A DNA stretch of 64,000 bases from an uncultured Myxococcales bacterium (GCA_937949945.1 CALFEQ010000137.1:27786-91785), one strand, 5' to 3'; numbered from the stretch's first letter, positions 16,240 through 24,374 are shown. Numbers and translations: made by a program. Notes: generated by a model not told the origin, from the sequence alone.

Positions 16240-16880
16240 GCAACCAACTGATGACCCCCGACACCGCACCCCGCGACGTTGCCGCTCTCGCGAGCCAGGG
16301 CCCGTTCATCCACCGCCGCCTCGGTGAGGCCCTCGAGCTCGCCGGCTTCAAGTGCTGGAACAACGAGCGCGAGAAGAGCGCTTTCGTGACGGCCTCGCCG
16401 ATGGACCGCGCGCAGGCCCTCCTGGTGCAGCTCCAGGCATATGACGCGGCGAAGGGCAGAGCGCCCGCGTCCCAGACCCAGGCGGCGCCCCAGACCCAGG
16501 CGGCGCCCGCCGGCGCGGCGCCGGCGAGTGGGACGACAACCCGGGCGCCCAGGACGGCCTCGGGAGGCGCCGTGGCGGCGGGTACGGGGGTCGGGAACGT
16601 CGTCGAGCTCCTGAACGCCATCAAGGAGCTCCAGGGCACGCTCGGAGGCATCCAGGCGGCCCTCACGAACCAGGGCCAGGCCGGCAGCGTGGCTGCCGAG
16701 CTCCAGGCCATCAAAGGCATGGTCGCCGCGAGCCTGAAGATTCAGGAGGTCGAGCTCGGCCTGCTCTGCCTCTTCGGTGAGCAGGTTCTCGGCGCGACGA
16801 TGGCGGACTTCATCGGCGAGGCGCCGACCTACGGGACGGGCGCGCTTCAGAAGCTGCAGGAGCTCACGGGAAAAGGCTGA
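16236..16880 (+). CDS. hypothetical protein with Ala/Pro linker
   Basis: 214 residues, ATGA overlap with the previous gene. An N-terminal folded region (residues 20-70) is joined by a low-complexity linker (two copies of QTQAAP, then AGAAPASG) to a helical C-terminal region (ELLNAIKELQGTLGGIQAAL and on) that may form a coiled coil. No recognised family. Confidence 0.65.
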   Translation: MSNQLMTPDTAPRDVAALASQGPFIHRRLGEALELAGFKCWNNEREKSAFVTASPMDRAQALLVQLQAYDAAKGRAPASQTQAAPQTQAAPAGAAPASGTTTRAPRTASGGAVAAGTGVGNVVELLNAIKELQGTLGGIQAALTNQGQAGSVAAELQAIKGMVAASLKIQEVELGLLCLFGEQVLGATMADFIGEAPTYGTGALQKLQELTGKG

Positions 16881-17065
16881 ACGTCCGCGGGCTCTGGCCC
16901 GGGACGCGCGGCATCGAAATCGGTGACGTAGTCGTCGTCGCAGACAACCTCGAAGAGCTCTCCGTGCAAGAGCTCTTCAGCACTGCGCGTGAGCTTGGCA
17001 TCGTGCGCGTGGAAGGCAACACGCGCGAGTCACTCATCCGTCAGATCCGACGGATGGCGTTGTAG
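16877..17065 (+). CDS. probable small SAP-like protein with no canonical start codon
   Basis: An open frame of 62 codons runs from CTG 16877, which overlaps the previous stop as CTGA, to TAG 17063. It reads as a protein: GIEIGDVVVVADNLEELSVQ, then ELFSTARELGIVRVEG and TRESLIRQIRRMAL, a pattern like a SAP/HeH domain. No ATG, and no GTG early enough to keep the domain, is available, so either CTG is used through translational coupling or the gene lost its start. Otherwise 213 bp between neighbours would be empty. Confidence 0.42.
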   Translation: MNVRGLWPGTRGIEIGDVVVVADNLEELSVQELFSTARELGIVRVEGNTRESLIRQIRRMAL

Positions 17066-17093
17066 TGGAGCGAGGGTTCGGAAAGGACATGCC

Positions 17094-17339
17094 ATGATCG
17101 AGCCGTACGAGCCGTACATCGAGCAGCTTCTCCGTGACGAACCCTGGCGAGCCGAGGCAGGAGCGGCCACCACGCCCTGCCTCGGTAGCTTGTCTTACGA
17201 CGGGACGCACTTCTGGCTTTGCTCCTGCGGGCGCATCGGGAGAATGCCCATCGTTGCGCACTTCCCTCACGGAGGGCACACAAAGGCGTTCTTCCGACGC
17301 TTCGTGCGAGCGCTGCGCCCGAGTGCGCGCGTCGCCTAG
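17094..17339 (+). CDS. small hypothetical protein
   Basis: 81 residues from ATG 17094 with GAAAGGA upstream. Contains CLGSLSYDGTHFWLCSCG, with three cysteines that could bind metal, and a basic C-terminus. Last gene of the + strand block before the convergent terminator. No family recognised. Confidence 0.55.
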   Translation: MIEPYEPYIEQLLRDEPWRAEAGAATTPCLGSLSYDGTHFWLCSCGRIGRMPIVAHFPHGGHTKAFFRRFVRALRPSARVA

Positions 17340-17343
17340 CGTT

Positions 17344-17370
17344 GAAGAGGGGGCGGCACCCCTCTTCTTT
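17344..17370 (+). terminator. terminator at the convergent gene boundary
   Basis: GAAGAGGGG at 17344-17352 pairs with CCCCTCTTC at 17359-17367, then TTT. It ends the + strand operon; the next gene (17391-17882) is on the - strand and converges here, so the hairpin may serve both directions. Confidence 0.72.
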
Positions 17371-17390
17371 AGCCCCTCGTTTCACGTACG

Positions 17391-17882
17391 TCAGGGCGAG
17401 CTCGAGGCCGCCCATACACCGAGCCCGAAGAGCGCGCCGGTGACGACGACGCCGACGGTCGCTCCGAACCAGAACGTCCGGTAGAAGGGCGGGCTGTTGA
17501 CCTGGTGCTGGAGCTCGACGATACGCGCGTCCTTCGCCGCGCTCGTACGACGGAGCTCGTCGGTGATCGTCCGGTTCTTCTCCTGCTCGATCTCGAGCTT
17601 CTTCCGTTCGAGCTCCTTGTCGGCCTCGCAGATCTTCTGCGTGAGCTCGACGTCGCTGGCGAGGCGCAGCTTGTACTGCTGGAGCCAGTTCGCCCAGCGG
17701 AGCGCGGTCGCCGGCTCGAAAAGCTGCCCGGTGAACGGGACCTTCTCGCCCTCACGCACCGCGACGATCTTGTCCTCGCCGGGCGGGATGTCCTTCACCG
17801 GCGTCGGCTCGCAGAAACCCTTCTTCGTGAACAAGAAGAGCGTGAGCGTCAAGAGGACGAAGAAGAGATTCCGGGTCTGCAT
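17391..17882 (-). CDS. membrane/coiled-coil protein, possibly lysis-related
   Basis: 163 residues. An N-terminal hydrophobic segment (NLFFVLLTLTLFLF, residues 4-17) with a Cys at about residue 24 may be a signal peptide; a long charged coiled coil follows (residues about 75-128, KELERKKLEIEQEKNRTITD); a second membrane segment sits near the C-terminus (FWFGATVGVVVTGALFGLG). Spanins and other lysis accessory proteins can look like this, but no specific family is recognised. First - strand gene after the strand switch. Confidence 0.6.
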   Translation of the reverse strand: MQTRNLFFVLLTLTLFLFTKKGFCEPTPVKDIPPGEDKIVAVREGEKVPFTGQLFEPATALRWANWLQQYKLRLASDVELTQKICEADKELERKKLEIEQEKNRTITDELRRTSAAKDARIVELQHQVNSPPFYRTFWFGATVGVVVTGALFGLGVWAASSSP

Positions 17883-17906
17883 GCCCCTGGATTCTACCGT
17901 AGATCA

Positions 17907-17947
17907 CGAGCGCGCCCTCCCTGGCCCCCCACAAGAAGGCGCGCTCG
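17907..17947. repeat. inverted repeat between 17391 gene and nrdJ terminator
   Basis: CGAGCGCGCC at 17907-17916 pairs perfectly with 17938-17947 over a 21-base loop. It lies about 25 bp upstream of the start of the - strand gene that begins at 17882. No U tract follows on either strand, so a terminator is less likely than a protein-binding or leader-RNA structure. The rest of 17883-18025 holds no gene I can support. Confidence 0.4.
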
Positions 17948-18025
17948 CGGCTCCCCGTGTACGCCTAGTTCTTGCCGCGCGCCAGTGTCTTTTTTTCACA
18001 AGGACAACGCGTTGAAATCAGGGCT

Positions 18026-18058
18026 AAAAAAAGAGGGCCCTTCATCGAAGGAGCCCTC
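18026..18058 (-). terminator. terminator of the ribonucleotide reductase gene
   Basis: On the - strand, GAGGGCTCCTTC pairs with GAAGGGCCCTC with one bulge, followed by seven T residues. It stands 24 bp beyond the nrdJ stop codon. Confidence 0.85.
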
Positions 18059-18081
18059 TCGTCGTTCTTCTGCGCTCTGCT

Positions 18082-20895
18082 TCAGCGAATCGGGCAGACG
18101 CCCGTTGCGCACTCTTCGATCTCGAACTCCCCGCCCTTCTTCAGGGGGTGGGAGAAATTGATGCCGGCGGCGAGCCTTTCGAACTGCGCCCGATCAATGG
18201 CCTCGTAGGGCGCCTGGACGTAGCCGTGGGCGCGCGGGAGGCAGGAAGTCGACTTGAGCCTAGGCGCGTACTTCTCGAGGCACGCGGCGAGCTCGTCGGG
18301 GTTCTGCTTGTCGAAGGTGATGGTGGCGGAGACGGCGTTGTCGGCCCAGGAGTTCTGGACGGCGAGCTGCCTCTTGAACTGGTCTTCGACGGTCTCGGTT
18401 TGCGTGGTGAAGCGCGTGTGCTTCGCCTTCATCGGGAAGGAGAAGACCAGCGTGTGCCCGGAGGAGTCGTACTGGTCGGGCTCGTAGGGAACACCGGCCT
18501 CGATGAGCGCCTGGGTCATCGGGTCGTTGTCCGCGTGGCGGGTCCGGCGGATGTAGTACTCGGCGAACGGCGCGTGGATGCCCGGGCTCGATCCGCAGAG
18601 GAGCGAGATGGTCCCGGACGGCTTCACCGTCGTCGTTGTGATCGGACGCGCCACGCCGAGCTCTCGGGCGTAGCGGTCCGCTTCGTCGCGTACGACCCGG
18701 TACCAGGCCGCGAGCTGGGCCTCGCTCCACTCGAAGTCGCAGATGCCGCCGAGCCCGACGCCGATGCGCATGTTCCGTCGGCCAACCTCATTGGAGCGGG
18801 CGTCGAGGAGCGGCGTGAGGCGGACGCGGAGGCAGTAGCGAGCGACGAGCTTGAAGACCTCGTCCACGTTTGTGGTGTCGTCGAAGTTCGCCGGAAAGAC
18901 CTCGGCGAGGTTGCAGGCCTCGCGGTCCTCGAGGCACTGCTCCCCGCAGGGGTTCACACCGCGAACGCGGGGGTCGGTGAGGCGCGCGAGCGCGAGGTTG
19001 AGCAGCCCCGGCTCGCCCATCCCGATGCCCTCGGCGTCGCCGCAGTTGTCGAGCGCGAGCGCGCGCCAGTCGAAGTTCTCGAACTGGTCGAAGCTCTCGA
19101 AGGCGATCGAGTTGTTCGAGGTGTGGCGGTGGCTGAAGACCGCGTCGAGGTCCTTCTTCGCGTTCCGGAAGTCCTGGTCGTCAGGACGCCCGAGCGCGAT
19201 GAGCGCAGAGCGGCGGACGTTACCCGCCTTGATGCACTTGCCGATGTAGTTGGTGATGTCGAGCGCCTCGACGCTGGTGAGCCGGCGTCCCTGCGCGCCG
19301 CGAACGACGTTCCACAGCGAGCGGAGGAGCTCGACGAGCGGGCCCGGGCCGCAGGCGATGCCGCCGAACGTCTTGATCGGCGCGCCGCGCGGGCGCACCT
19401 GCGAGACGTCGAGGACGAGACTCGTGCTGTTGTACGCGCTCTTCAGCGTCATGAGGATGGCCGAGACCCACCCTTCACGGCTGTCGGGGACGAGCATGAA
19501 GTTCGGGCAGTGCTCCCGACCCGGATGATCGGGCTTCACTTCGCTGACGTTCGGATGGTCAGCCGCGCAGCGGACCTCGAAAAACGCCTGCTCGTTGCGA
19601 GAGATGAGAGGGAGTGCAGCGATATCGTGGAGGCCGACGCCGACGCCACCACCGAGCATGAGCTGGTTCGCGACCCACCCCCAGTCGCTGTAGTCCTGGA
19701 TGGTGGTGTACCAACACTGGCCGGTGCGCACGCCGCCTTCGATGGTGAAGGTGTGCGTCTCCGGTTCGGTGACGCAGAAGACGTCTTCTTCGACACCCTC
19801 ATCGATTTTCTGTCGAACCGTGTAGAGCACGGATTCGGTCGTGAGCGTCAGCACGCGCACCTGGCCGTTGCGCTTGCCGTAGTTGGTTTCCGTGGTGGAG
19901 TCGATGGTGTCTCCGGTGACGCAGTAGCCCAGGAAGGGCGCGCGTTCGATGACCCAGTTCAGGGCTTCGTGATTGATGGAGGAGAGGCGAGTACCGCCCC
20001 GGCCGTCGGACCGAGTAGACCCGTCAGTGGCGAGCCAGCCCGCGAGGAAGCCAGCCTGGTAGTCGAAGGAAGACCCCTCCAAGGGAGTCGCCTTCATGTT
20101 CACAGTGGCACTGGTCAGAAGAACAACGGCGTCACCGTTGTACGACGGAGGGTTCGACGAAGACCGAAACGTCTTCGACATCTTCAGACGCTCGACGAGC
20201 TCCGCCTTCTTCCCACAGAGCCGGACCTTGAAGAGCCCCTCGCCGATGGAGGTGCCATCACCGAAGACCACGCCGTGGGCGAAGCCGTCCTTGAACTCCT
20301 GCGTGTCCTCGTTCACGGGATCCGGCGTTACTCGAATAGTGTCGCCGACACGAAGGTCGTCGATCATGCCGCGGTTGTCGGTGAGCCAGCGGTGATTCTC
20401 CGTGGCTTCGTAGACGAGCTCGAAGTTCGAGCGCCCCGGCGCGCGGAGCACGAACTTGAAGAGCTTCTGCTTGCCAAAGTTCTTCACCTCGGCAGGCCGC
20501 CACTTTCCATCGACGCAGCGGACCTGAACGGTTTGACCGACCAGATCCTGAAGTGCCGCAAGCTTACCGTCCGCGAAGAAGCGGGTGGTGCCCTTGAAAC
20601 AGTTGTAACGTGCATCGGCAGGGATGCCGTCGACGCCGCCGACCCAGAGGCCGCGGCCGGGAGGGAGCGCCTGCATCGTCCAGAAGATGTGGAAGAGCCG
20701 CTCGCGTTCTTGCATCGTGCAGGCCGGGTCGAGGTCGCAGTTCCCATCGACGACGCGGCGAATCGTGTCCGTCCAAGATTCCCCATCCCGAGAGTACTTG
20801 GACAAGTAAGTGCTGCGCGCGAGGAGGTTCGGGAAGTTGTCACCCTTCTTGTAGTACGGGGCGAGGAAGTCCATCGTCAGCTTGTTCGTGCTCAT
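18082..20895 (-). CDS. nrdJ: class II (adenosylcobalamin-dependent) ribonucleotide reductase with intein
   Basis: The precursor has 937 residues from ATG 20895 (GGAGG upstream); excision of residues 99-393 leaves about 642. Host-protein motifs are N+CWYTTIQDYSDW with LMLGGGVGVGL, the NPCGEQCLEDREACNLAEVF active-site loop (radical Cys and Glu), TTTVKPSGTISLL and a C-terminal region with TSCLPRAHG and a final CATGVCPIR redox pair. The one-gene layout without a small subunit and the NrdJ-like motifs indicate a B12-dependent enzyme making dNTPs or dNDPs for phage DNA synthesis. The intein splits the active-site Cys region, so the enzyme depends on splicing. dcd and thyX lie beside it. Confidence 0.9.
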   Translation of the reverse strand: MSTNKLTMDFLAPYYKKGDNFPNLLARSTYLSKYSRDGESWTDTIRRVVDGNCDLDPACTMQERERLFHIFWTMQALPPGRGLWVGGVDGIPADARYNCFKGTTRFFADGKLAALQDLVGQTVQVRCVDGKWRPAEVKNFGKQKLFKFVLRAPGRSNFELVYEATENHRWLTDNRGMIDDLRVGDTIRVTPDPVNEDTQEFKDGFAHGVVFGDGTSIGEGLFKVRLCGKKAELVERLKMSKTFRSSSNPPSYNGDAVVLLTSATVNMKATPLEGSSFDYQAGFLAGWLATDGSTRSDGRGGTRLSSINHEALNWVIERAPFLGYCVTGDTIDSTTETNYGKRNGQVRVLTLTTESVLYTVRQKIDEGVEEDVFCVTEPETHTFTIEGGVRTGQCWYTTIQDYSDWGWVANQLMLGGGVGVGLHDIAALPLISRNEQAFFEVRCAADHPNVSEVKPDHPGREHCPNFMLVPDSREGWVSAILMTLKSAYNSTSLVLDVSQVRPRGAPIKTFGGIACGPGPLVELLRSLWNVVRGAQGRRLTSVEALDITNYIGKCIKAGNVRRSALIALGRPDDQDFRNAKKDLDAVFSHRHTSNNSIAFESFDQFENFDWRALALDNCGDAEGIGMGEPGLLNLALARLTDPRVRGVNPCGEQCLEDREACNLAEVFPANFDDTTNVDEVFKLVARYCLRVRLTPLLDARSNEVGRRNMRIGVGLGGICDFEWSEAQLAAWYRVVRDEADRYARELGVARPITTTTVKPSGTISLLCGSSPGIHAPFAEYYIRRTRHADNDPMTQALIEAGVPYEPDQYDSSGHTLVFSFPMKAKHTRFTTQTETVEDQFKRQLAVQNSWADNAVSATITFDKQNPDELAACLEKYAPRLKSTSCLPRAHGYVQAPYEAIDRAQFERLAAGINFSHPLKKGGEFEIEECATGVCPIR
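19717..20601 (-). mobile_element. LAGLIDADG intein in nrdJ ending in Gln
   Basis: A 295-residue insertion from Cys99 (CFKGTTRFFADGKL) to Gln393, before Cys394. Two dodecapeptide endonuclease motifs are visible: FAHGVVFGDGTS (about residues 205-216) and AGFLAGWLATDGS (about 281-293). Block B is YEATENHRWLTDNRG; block F is EDVFCVTEPETHTFTIEGG. The last residues are RTGQ instead of the usual His-Asn. Terminal Gln is known from a few splicing inteins, so activity is plausible but not certain. Confidence 0.88.
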
Positions 20896-21113
20896 CAGTT
20901 CGCCTCCGTCGACGCCTGCAGCAACAATGACTTCGGGTTGCGCCCTCGAGATGCCCTGCGGAGATCCACCCGGCAGGTCTTGCAGTGGTAGCTCAGTCCG
21001 TCGGGACGACTGCGATGGCTGTCGAAGTCCCTCAACGGCTTGTTCTTGCCACAACCGCCGCACGTTTTTCTAGGCCACGGTCGTGCCGCGTCCTCGTGCT
21101 GTTGAACCGTCAT
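20895..21113 (-). CDS. small zinc-finger protein upstream of nrdJ
   Basis: 72 residues. CGGCGKNKPLRDFDSH and then YHCKTCRVDLRR give a CxxC...CxxC zinc site, a pattern common in small phage proteins and at the front of HNH nucleases. The stop overlaps the nrdJ start (TGATG), so the two are translationally coupled. No HNH core is present. Confidence 0.65.
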   Translation of the reverse strand: MTVQQHEDAARPWPRKTCGGCGKNKPLRDFDSHRSRPDGLSYHCKTCRVDLRRASRGRNPKSLLLQASTEAN

Positions 21114-21138
21114 GTTTTCCTCGCTCCTTCACAACGAA

Positions 21139-21173
21139 AACAGGCACTACAACCCATCGGGGTAGTGCCTGTT
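21139..21173 (-). terminator. terminator downstream of dcd
   Basis: A perfect 12-bp stem, AACAGGCACTAC at 21139-21150 with 21162-21173. On the - strand it is followed by TTCGTTG, so it would end transcripts coming from thyX-dcd before the nrdJ operon. Confidence 0.75.
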
Positions 21174-21244
21174 CAGAACCAGACTGCGGCCTTGGCGTTC
21201 GTCTTCTCTCCCTCAGGAGTCTTGCCGCGAAGCACGAACGCCAT
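21173..21244 (-). CDS. possible 23-residue micro-ORF
   Basis: Encodes MAFVLRGKTPEGEKTNAKAA then VWF and stops exactly at the terminator stem. Ribosome binding site is weak (AGG). It may be a leader peptide or chance; the surrounding 21114-21281 holds no other gene I can support. Confidence 0.22.
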   Translation of the reverse strand: MAFVLRGKTPEGEKTNAKAAVWF

Positions 21245-21281
21245 GGCCTAACCTGCAATCATCGAGACTACCACGCACGCG

Positions 21282-21950
21282 TCACCTAACCCGAGAGCGG
21301 GGATCCCCCTTTGCCCTCTTGGCTGTACACCTCGTCGGTTTTTCAGCGCTTTCCGGGGATTTTGAGGCCGGCTGCACCGGTCCGCCCGCCAGCACCGTCG
21401 CCAGCGTGATGCCACGCTGGTTCTGGTACTTCCCCTTGCGGTCGGCGTACGAGACGTTCGGGTCCTCTCCTTCGAAGAAGAGCACCTGCATGATGCCTTC
21501 CCCCGGGTAGACCTTCACCGGCAAGCGCGTGCCGTTCGAGATCTCGATCGTGACTTGTCCTTCCCATCCGGCTTCGAGCGGCGTCACGTTCACGTGGATG
21601 CCGCAGCGAGCGTAGGTGCTCTTCCCGATGCAGATGCAGGTGACGTTGCGCGGCACCTTGAAGTACTCGAGCGTGTGCGTCAGCGCGTAGCTGTTCGGGG
21701 GGATGATGACGGCGTCGCCCTCCTTCACGGTGAGGGAGTGGTACGCGCGCTGGTCCTGCTTCTTCGGGTCGACGACCGCGCCGAGCACGTCGGTGAAGAT
21801 CTTCCAGTTGTAGCCGGCACGAACGTCGTAGCCGAAGCTCGAGGGGCCGTACGAGATGATGCCCTCGCCCACCTGCGTGGTGACGAAGGGCGAGATCATC
21901 CCGTGCTTCTCGTTCATGTGCTGAATCCAGCGGTCATTTTTCAATGACAT
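21282..21950 (-). CDS. dcd: dCTP deaminase
   Basis: 222 residues. The Dcd/dUTPase fold motifs are SFGYDVRAG, SYALTHTLEYFKVP, CIGKSTYARCGIHVNVTPLE (the Ser-Arg and Glu catalytic region) and GWEGQVTIEISN, with GEGIMQVLFFEG. It converts dCTP to dUTP for dTMP synthesis and pairs with thyX just upstream. The last 25 residues (SKSPESAEKPTRCTAKRAKG and on) are an unusual basic extension. Transcription runs thyX, dcd, terminator. Confidence 0.9.
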   Translation of the reverse strand: MSLKNDRWIQHMNEKHGMISPFVTTQVGEGIISYGPSSFGYDVRAGYNWKIFTDVLGAVVDPKKQDQRAYHSLTVKEGDAVIIPPNSYALTHTLEYFKVPRNVTCICIGKSTYARCGIHVNVTPLEAGWEGQVTIEISNGTRLPVKVYPGEGIMQVLFFEGEDPNVSYADRKGKYQNQRGITLATVLAGGPVQPASKSPESAEKPTRCTAKRAKGDPRSRVR

Positions 21951-22023
21951 GTCGTGTTCTTTCGGCGAGGCCGTTGGTGGCTGGACTGCTGCGAGCGCGT
22001 CCTACTGCCAGAGCGAGGTTCAT
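21934..22023 (-). CDS. possible 29-residue coupled ORF between thyX and dcd
   Basis: ATG 22023 overlaps the thyX stop as ATGA, and the frame ends inside the dcd start region. Sequence begins MNLALAVGRARSSPATNGLA. Its length exactly bridges the two genes, so it may carry translation from thyX to dcd. No domain. Confidence 0.28.
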   Translation of the reverse strand: MNLALAVGRARSSPATNGLAERTRHVIEK

Positions 22024-22934
22024 CCAAGCTCCTTCAGGTCGAAGTCGAAGCCGTGCTCGTTCTGGAACTCCTTCCGGTACTGGAACCAGGCGGTGAAGTT
22101 GCCGAGCATCATCGGGTTGAACGGCAAGCCCGCGCGTTGGGCCTTCATCAGCGCATCGCTGACGTGCTTGTTCCACGCGTCCTTGGTCATCGCCTGCGCG
22201 ACGTGCTCAAGAGGGCTCATGTGCGGCGGGTTCTGCGTGGCGAGCCGGAGCCCGAGCTCGATGTCCTTCTTCGGGTCGCGGACGCCGTCGTGGGTGAGGT
22301 AACTCACACGCGCGATACGCCCGGCGGAGATGGCCTTCAGGTCCTCGAGACTGAAGCCCTCTTCGATGAGCTGCTCCCGATCTTCGAGCATCGGAAGATG
22401 CCATTCGCCTTCCTTGAGGACCTCCGGCGTGCTCGCCATGTACTTCGGGAGCATGTCCTCGGCGATCCACCTGATCTCGGGCTGCGCGTCTTTGTGGTGC
22501 CGGAGCCGGAACCAGTTCGTGAAGCTCGTCGAACTGACGATGACGGTGATGAACATCCACGGTTCGAGCGCGCGGTTCGCGATCTGCTTGTGGAGGTCGA
22601 TGTCTGGATGCTGGAGCTCGCGCACGCCGGCGCAGGCATTGCGGCGAAGCCGGTCCCAGATCTTCTGGGCGTTGACGAGAGCATCGCCTGTGAGCTCCTC
22701 GGAGGCCTGCATCCCCTTTTGGTTCTTCCCCCAGAAGACTGGGAGCGCGGGGTTGTTCTCGATGCGTTCGAGCATCGACTTCACGGGGATGGCCCGGGAG
22801 CTCGCGCTGTTCCTCGAGAACACGCGGTGTGTCATCAACTCGGCGTGAACGAACCTTGGATAACACAATTCCCACGTGGTGAGACGAACCCCTGCCGGTC
22901 CGATCGAGTCCTTGAGGATCTTAGTGCTGTACAT
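22020..22934 (-). CDS. thyX: flavin-dependent thymidylate synthase
   Basis: 304 residues. The ThyX signature RHRxxSxNxxSxR appears as THRVFSRNSASSRA (about residues 35-48). SSTSFTNWFRLRHHKDAQPE and other flavin and dUMP-binding segments follow. ThyX makes dTMP from dUMP with NADPH, FAD and methylenetetrahydrofolate. The first Arg of the motif is Thr here; the other residues are kept. Head of the thyX-dcd operon; no dam of a classic ThyA is seen. Confidence 0.9.
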   Translation of the reverse strand: MYSTKILKDSIGPAGVRLTTWELCYPRFVHAELMTHRVFSRNSASSRAIPVKSMLERIENNPALPVFWGKNQKGMQASEELTGDALVNAQKIWDRLRRNACAGVRELQHPDIDLHKQIANRALEPWMFITVIVSSTSFTNWFRLRHHKDAQPEIRWIAEDMLPKYMASTPEVLKEGEWHLPMLEDREQLIEEGFSLEDLKAISAGRIARVSYLTHDGVRDPKKDIELGLRLATQNPPHMSPLEHVAQAMTKDAWNKHVSDALMKAQRAGLPFNPMMLGNFTAWFQYRKEFQNEHGFDFDLKELG

Positions 22935-23052
22935 CGGAGCCCCAACGCTTCGAAGTGGTATCCGCGGGCCGGCGGCCCGCAGGGTTCAAGAGCTGACCAT
23001 CGTCCGTGACGCGGTACCCCTTCTTGAAGGCTTCCTCGACCAACGGTGTCAA
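22921..23052 (-). CDS. small hypothetical protein with TTG start
   Basis: 43 residues. GGAGG lies five bases before TTG 23052, which decides the start; the frame extends upstream but without a ribosome binding site. It contains AFKKGYRVTDDGQLLNPAGR, a pattern found at the front of some HNH and phage regulatory proteins (Y.V..dG.l.np.G). It ends inside the thyX start, suggesting coupling. Between this gene and 23198 there is only a short hairpin (CCCGCGATTGCGGG, 23177-23190). Confidence 0.55.
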   Translation of the reverse strand: MTPLVEEAFKKGYRVTDDGQLLNPAGRRPADTTSKRWGSDVQH

Positions 23053-23197
23053 GTTGAACCTCCAGACAAGAGGAACGACAGAACACCATCGTCTGGTGCT
23101 CGTCAACGAGTTGTTCTTCTGCACCGGTTTTCCCCAGGATGTGGAGAACTAGGGCCGGTGAAGTGGCGAAGCGCTTATCCCGCAATCGCGGGAAGTT

Positions 23198-23623
23198 TCA
23201 CGCACCTAGTTCGACCACAACGAAGCAAAGGAACTCCGGCAAGAGCTTCGACGGTGAGAGCCCCGAGATGGTCATCGTGAAGACGTCGTCGTCCTGCACC
23301 TCGATCTCGTCGGTCCCGATCTCGATGATCTGGTTGGCCGCCCAGTTGCCCTGCGTCCACGACTTCATCGTCGAGGAGATGCCCATGCGCACACGCTTCA
23401 CCGTGAACGAGATGCCGCTGTCCGAGGACGTGCTCGACCCGACAACGACGCAGAAGCGCTTCGTCTTGCCCTTGCCCGGGACGACAAAGAAGGGCGCGTC
23501 GGTCGGCGGGACCGGCGAGACGGGCGCGCCAGGAGGAAAGTCGGCAGGGCGGCGGTAGTAGGCGACGGGCTTCGAGGAGGCCTTGCCCATCTCGTCGCCC
23601 TTCTTCATCGCATCAGCCACCAC
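23198..23623 (-). CDS. hypothetical protein
   Basis: 141 residues with a Pro-rich N-terminal part (RPADFPPGAPVSPVPPTDAP) and a beta-rich body (TKRFCVVVGSS, SGISFTVKRVRMG, IEVQDDDVFTMTISG). No family recognised. It overlaps the next upstream gene by 11 bp. An alternative start is Met at 23605. Confidence 0.6.
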   Translation of the reverse strand: MVADAMKKGDEMGKASSKPVAYYRRPADFPPGAPVSPVPPTDAPFFVVPGKGKTKRFCVVVGSSTSSDSGISFTVKRVRMGISSTMKSWTQGNWAANQIIEIGTDEIEVQDDDVFTMTISGLSPSKLLPEFLCFVVVELGA

Positions 23624-23939
23624 CGCGGACGTCCTTCCCGACGTTCTTCAGATAGTCGGTGAGCTCCTCGTTGTCCTCGAGGAGCCTCTCCGAGTTGCGG
23701 TCGAGGTCCTTCACCAGGTCCTCGTTCTCCTTCTCGGCCTTCTTCTTCGCGGCGTCGACGACCTCATCCCGCTTGTCGATGGCGGCCTGCTCGTCCTTCT
23801 TCGCCTTGTTCTCGGCCTTCTGCTCGACTTCGGTCTTCCCCTGCTGCTGGGCCACCGCCTTCTTCTGCTTCGTGATGATGGTCCATCCCATCCCCAGCGC
23901 GCCGAGGAGGGTGAGGACGAGCCACATGAGAAGGTCCAT
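23613..23939 (-). CDS. membrane-anchored coiled-coil protein (i-spanin-like)
   Basis: 108 residues: one N-terminal membrane segment (LLMWLVLTLLGALGMGWTII, residues 3-22) and then a highly charged coiled coil (residues about 35-100). This is the organisation of an Rz-type inner-membrane spanin, and the gene sits beside a multi-pass membrane protein, as lysis cassettes do. No sequence-specific signature allows certainty. Confidence 0.6.
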   Translation of the reverse strand: MDLLMWLVLTLLGALGMGWTIITKQKKAVAQQQGKTEVEQKAENKAKKDEQAAIDKRDEVVDAAKKKAEKENEDLVKDLDRNSERLLEDNEELTDYLKNVGKDVRGGG

Positions 23940-23951
23940 GGCTCAGCGCCC

Positions 23952-24344
23952 TTAGTGCGAGGGTGGAGCGTCGCTGTCGCCGAGTCCCTTCTCGACGCGC
24001 ACGCCGAACCACTTCTGCACAGCCGCCTTGAAGACCATGTACGCGAAGCTCGAGATACCGCCGGCGAAGCAGCCGTAGATGACGCGCGTGCCCCACGTCG
24101 GCAGCGTGTCGAGGAACGGGTACTTGTACATGAAGGCGGCGGCGACCCCACCGAAGAGGGGAGGCATCACGCGGAGGATCTTGCGCCAGGCCGTCTTCTT
24201 CGACTTCTGGAGCTCCGGGAACCTCACCTCGAGGACGTAGCGGAAGCAGAGCACGAGGAAGTAGATGCCGATGCAGAAGGCCACCATCGGCAGCAGGACG
24301 GAGGGCAGGGTGGTGAGATCGATGATCATGGTTGCACCGTACAC
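23952..24344 (-). CDS. multi-pass membrane protein (holin candidate)
   Basis: 130 residues with about three hydrophobic segments (LPSVLLPMVAFCIGIYFLVL, MPPLFGGVAAAFMY, VIYGCFAGGISSFAYMVF) and a charged C-terminus. Small multi-span proteins next to a spanin-like gene are often holins; this is context-based inference. Met at 24329 (MIIDLTTLPSV) is an equally likely start; neither has a strong ribosome binding site. Confidence 0.55.
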   Translation of the reverse strand: MYGATMIIDLTTLPSVLLPMVAFCIGIYFLVLCFRYVLEVRFPELQKSKKTAWRKILRVMPPLFGGVAAAFMYKYPFLDTLPTWGTRVIYGCFAGGISSFAYMVFKAAVQKWFGVRVEKGLGDSDAPPSH

Positions 24345-24374
24345 CCACGCCCTGCTGGGTAGGAAGAAGCGGGG

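Noticed and set aside
18148..20991. A 947-codon + strand frame opposite nrdJ
   Set aside because: nrdJ on the - strand has clear reductase motifs and an intein; the opposite frame has none.
23046..23052. TTGACA on the - strand as a promoter for thyX
   Set aside because: The TTG is five bases after a perfect GGAGG and opens a protein-like frame that ends at the thyX start; no -10 is found at the right distance.
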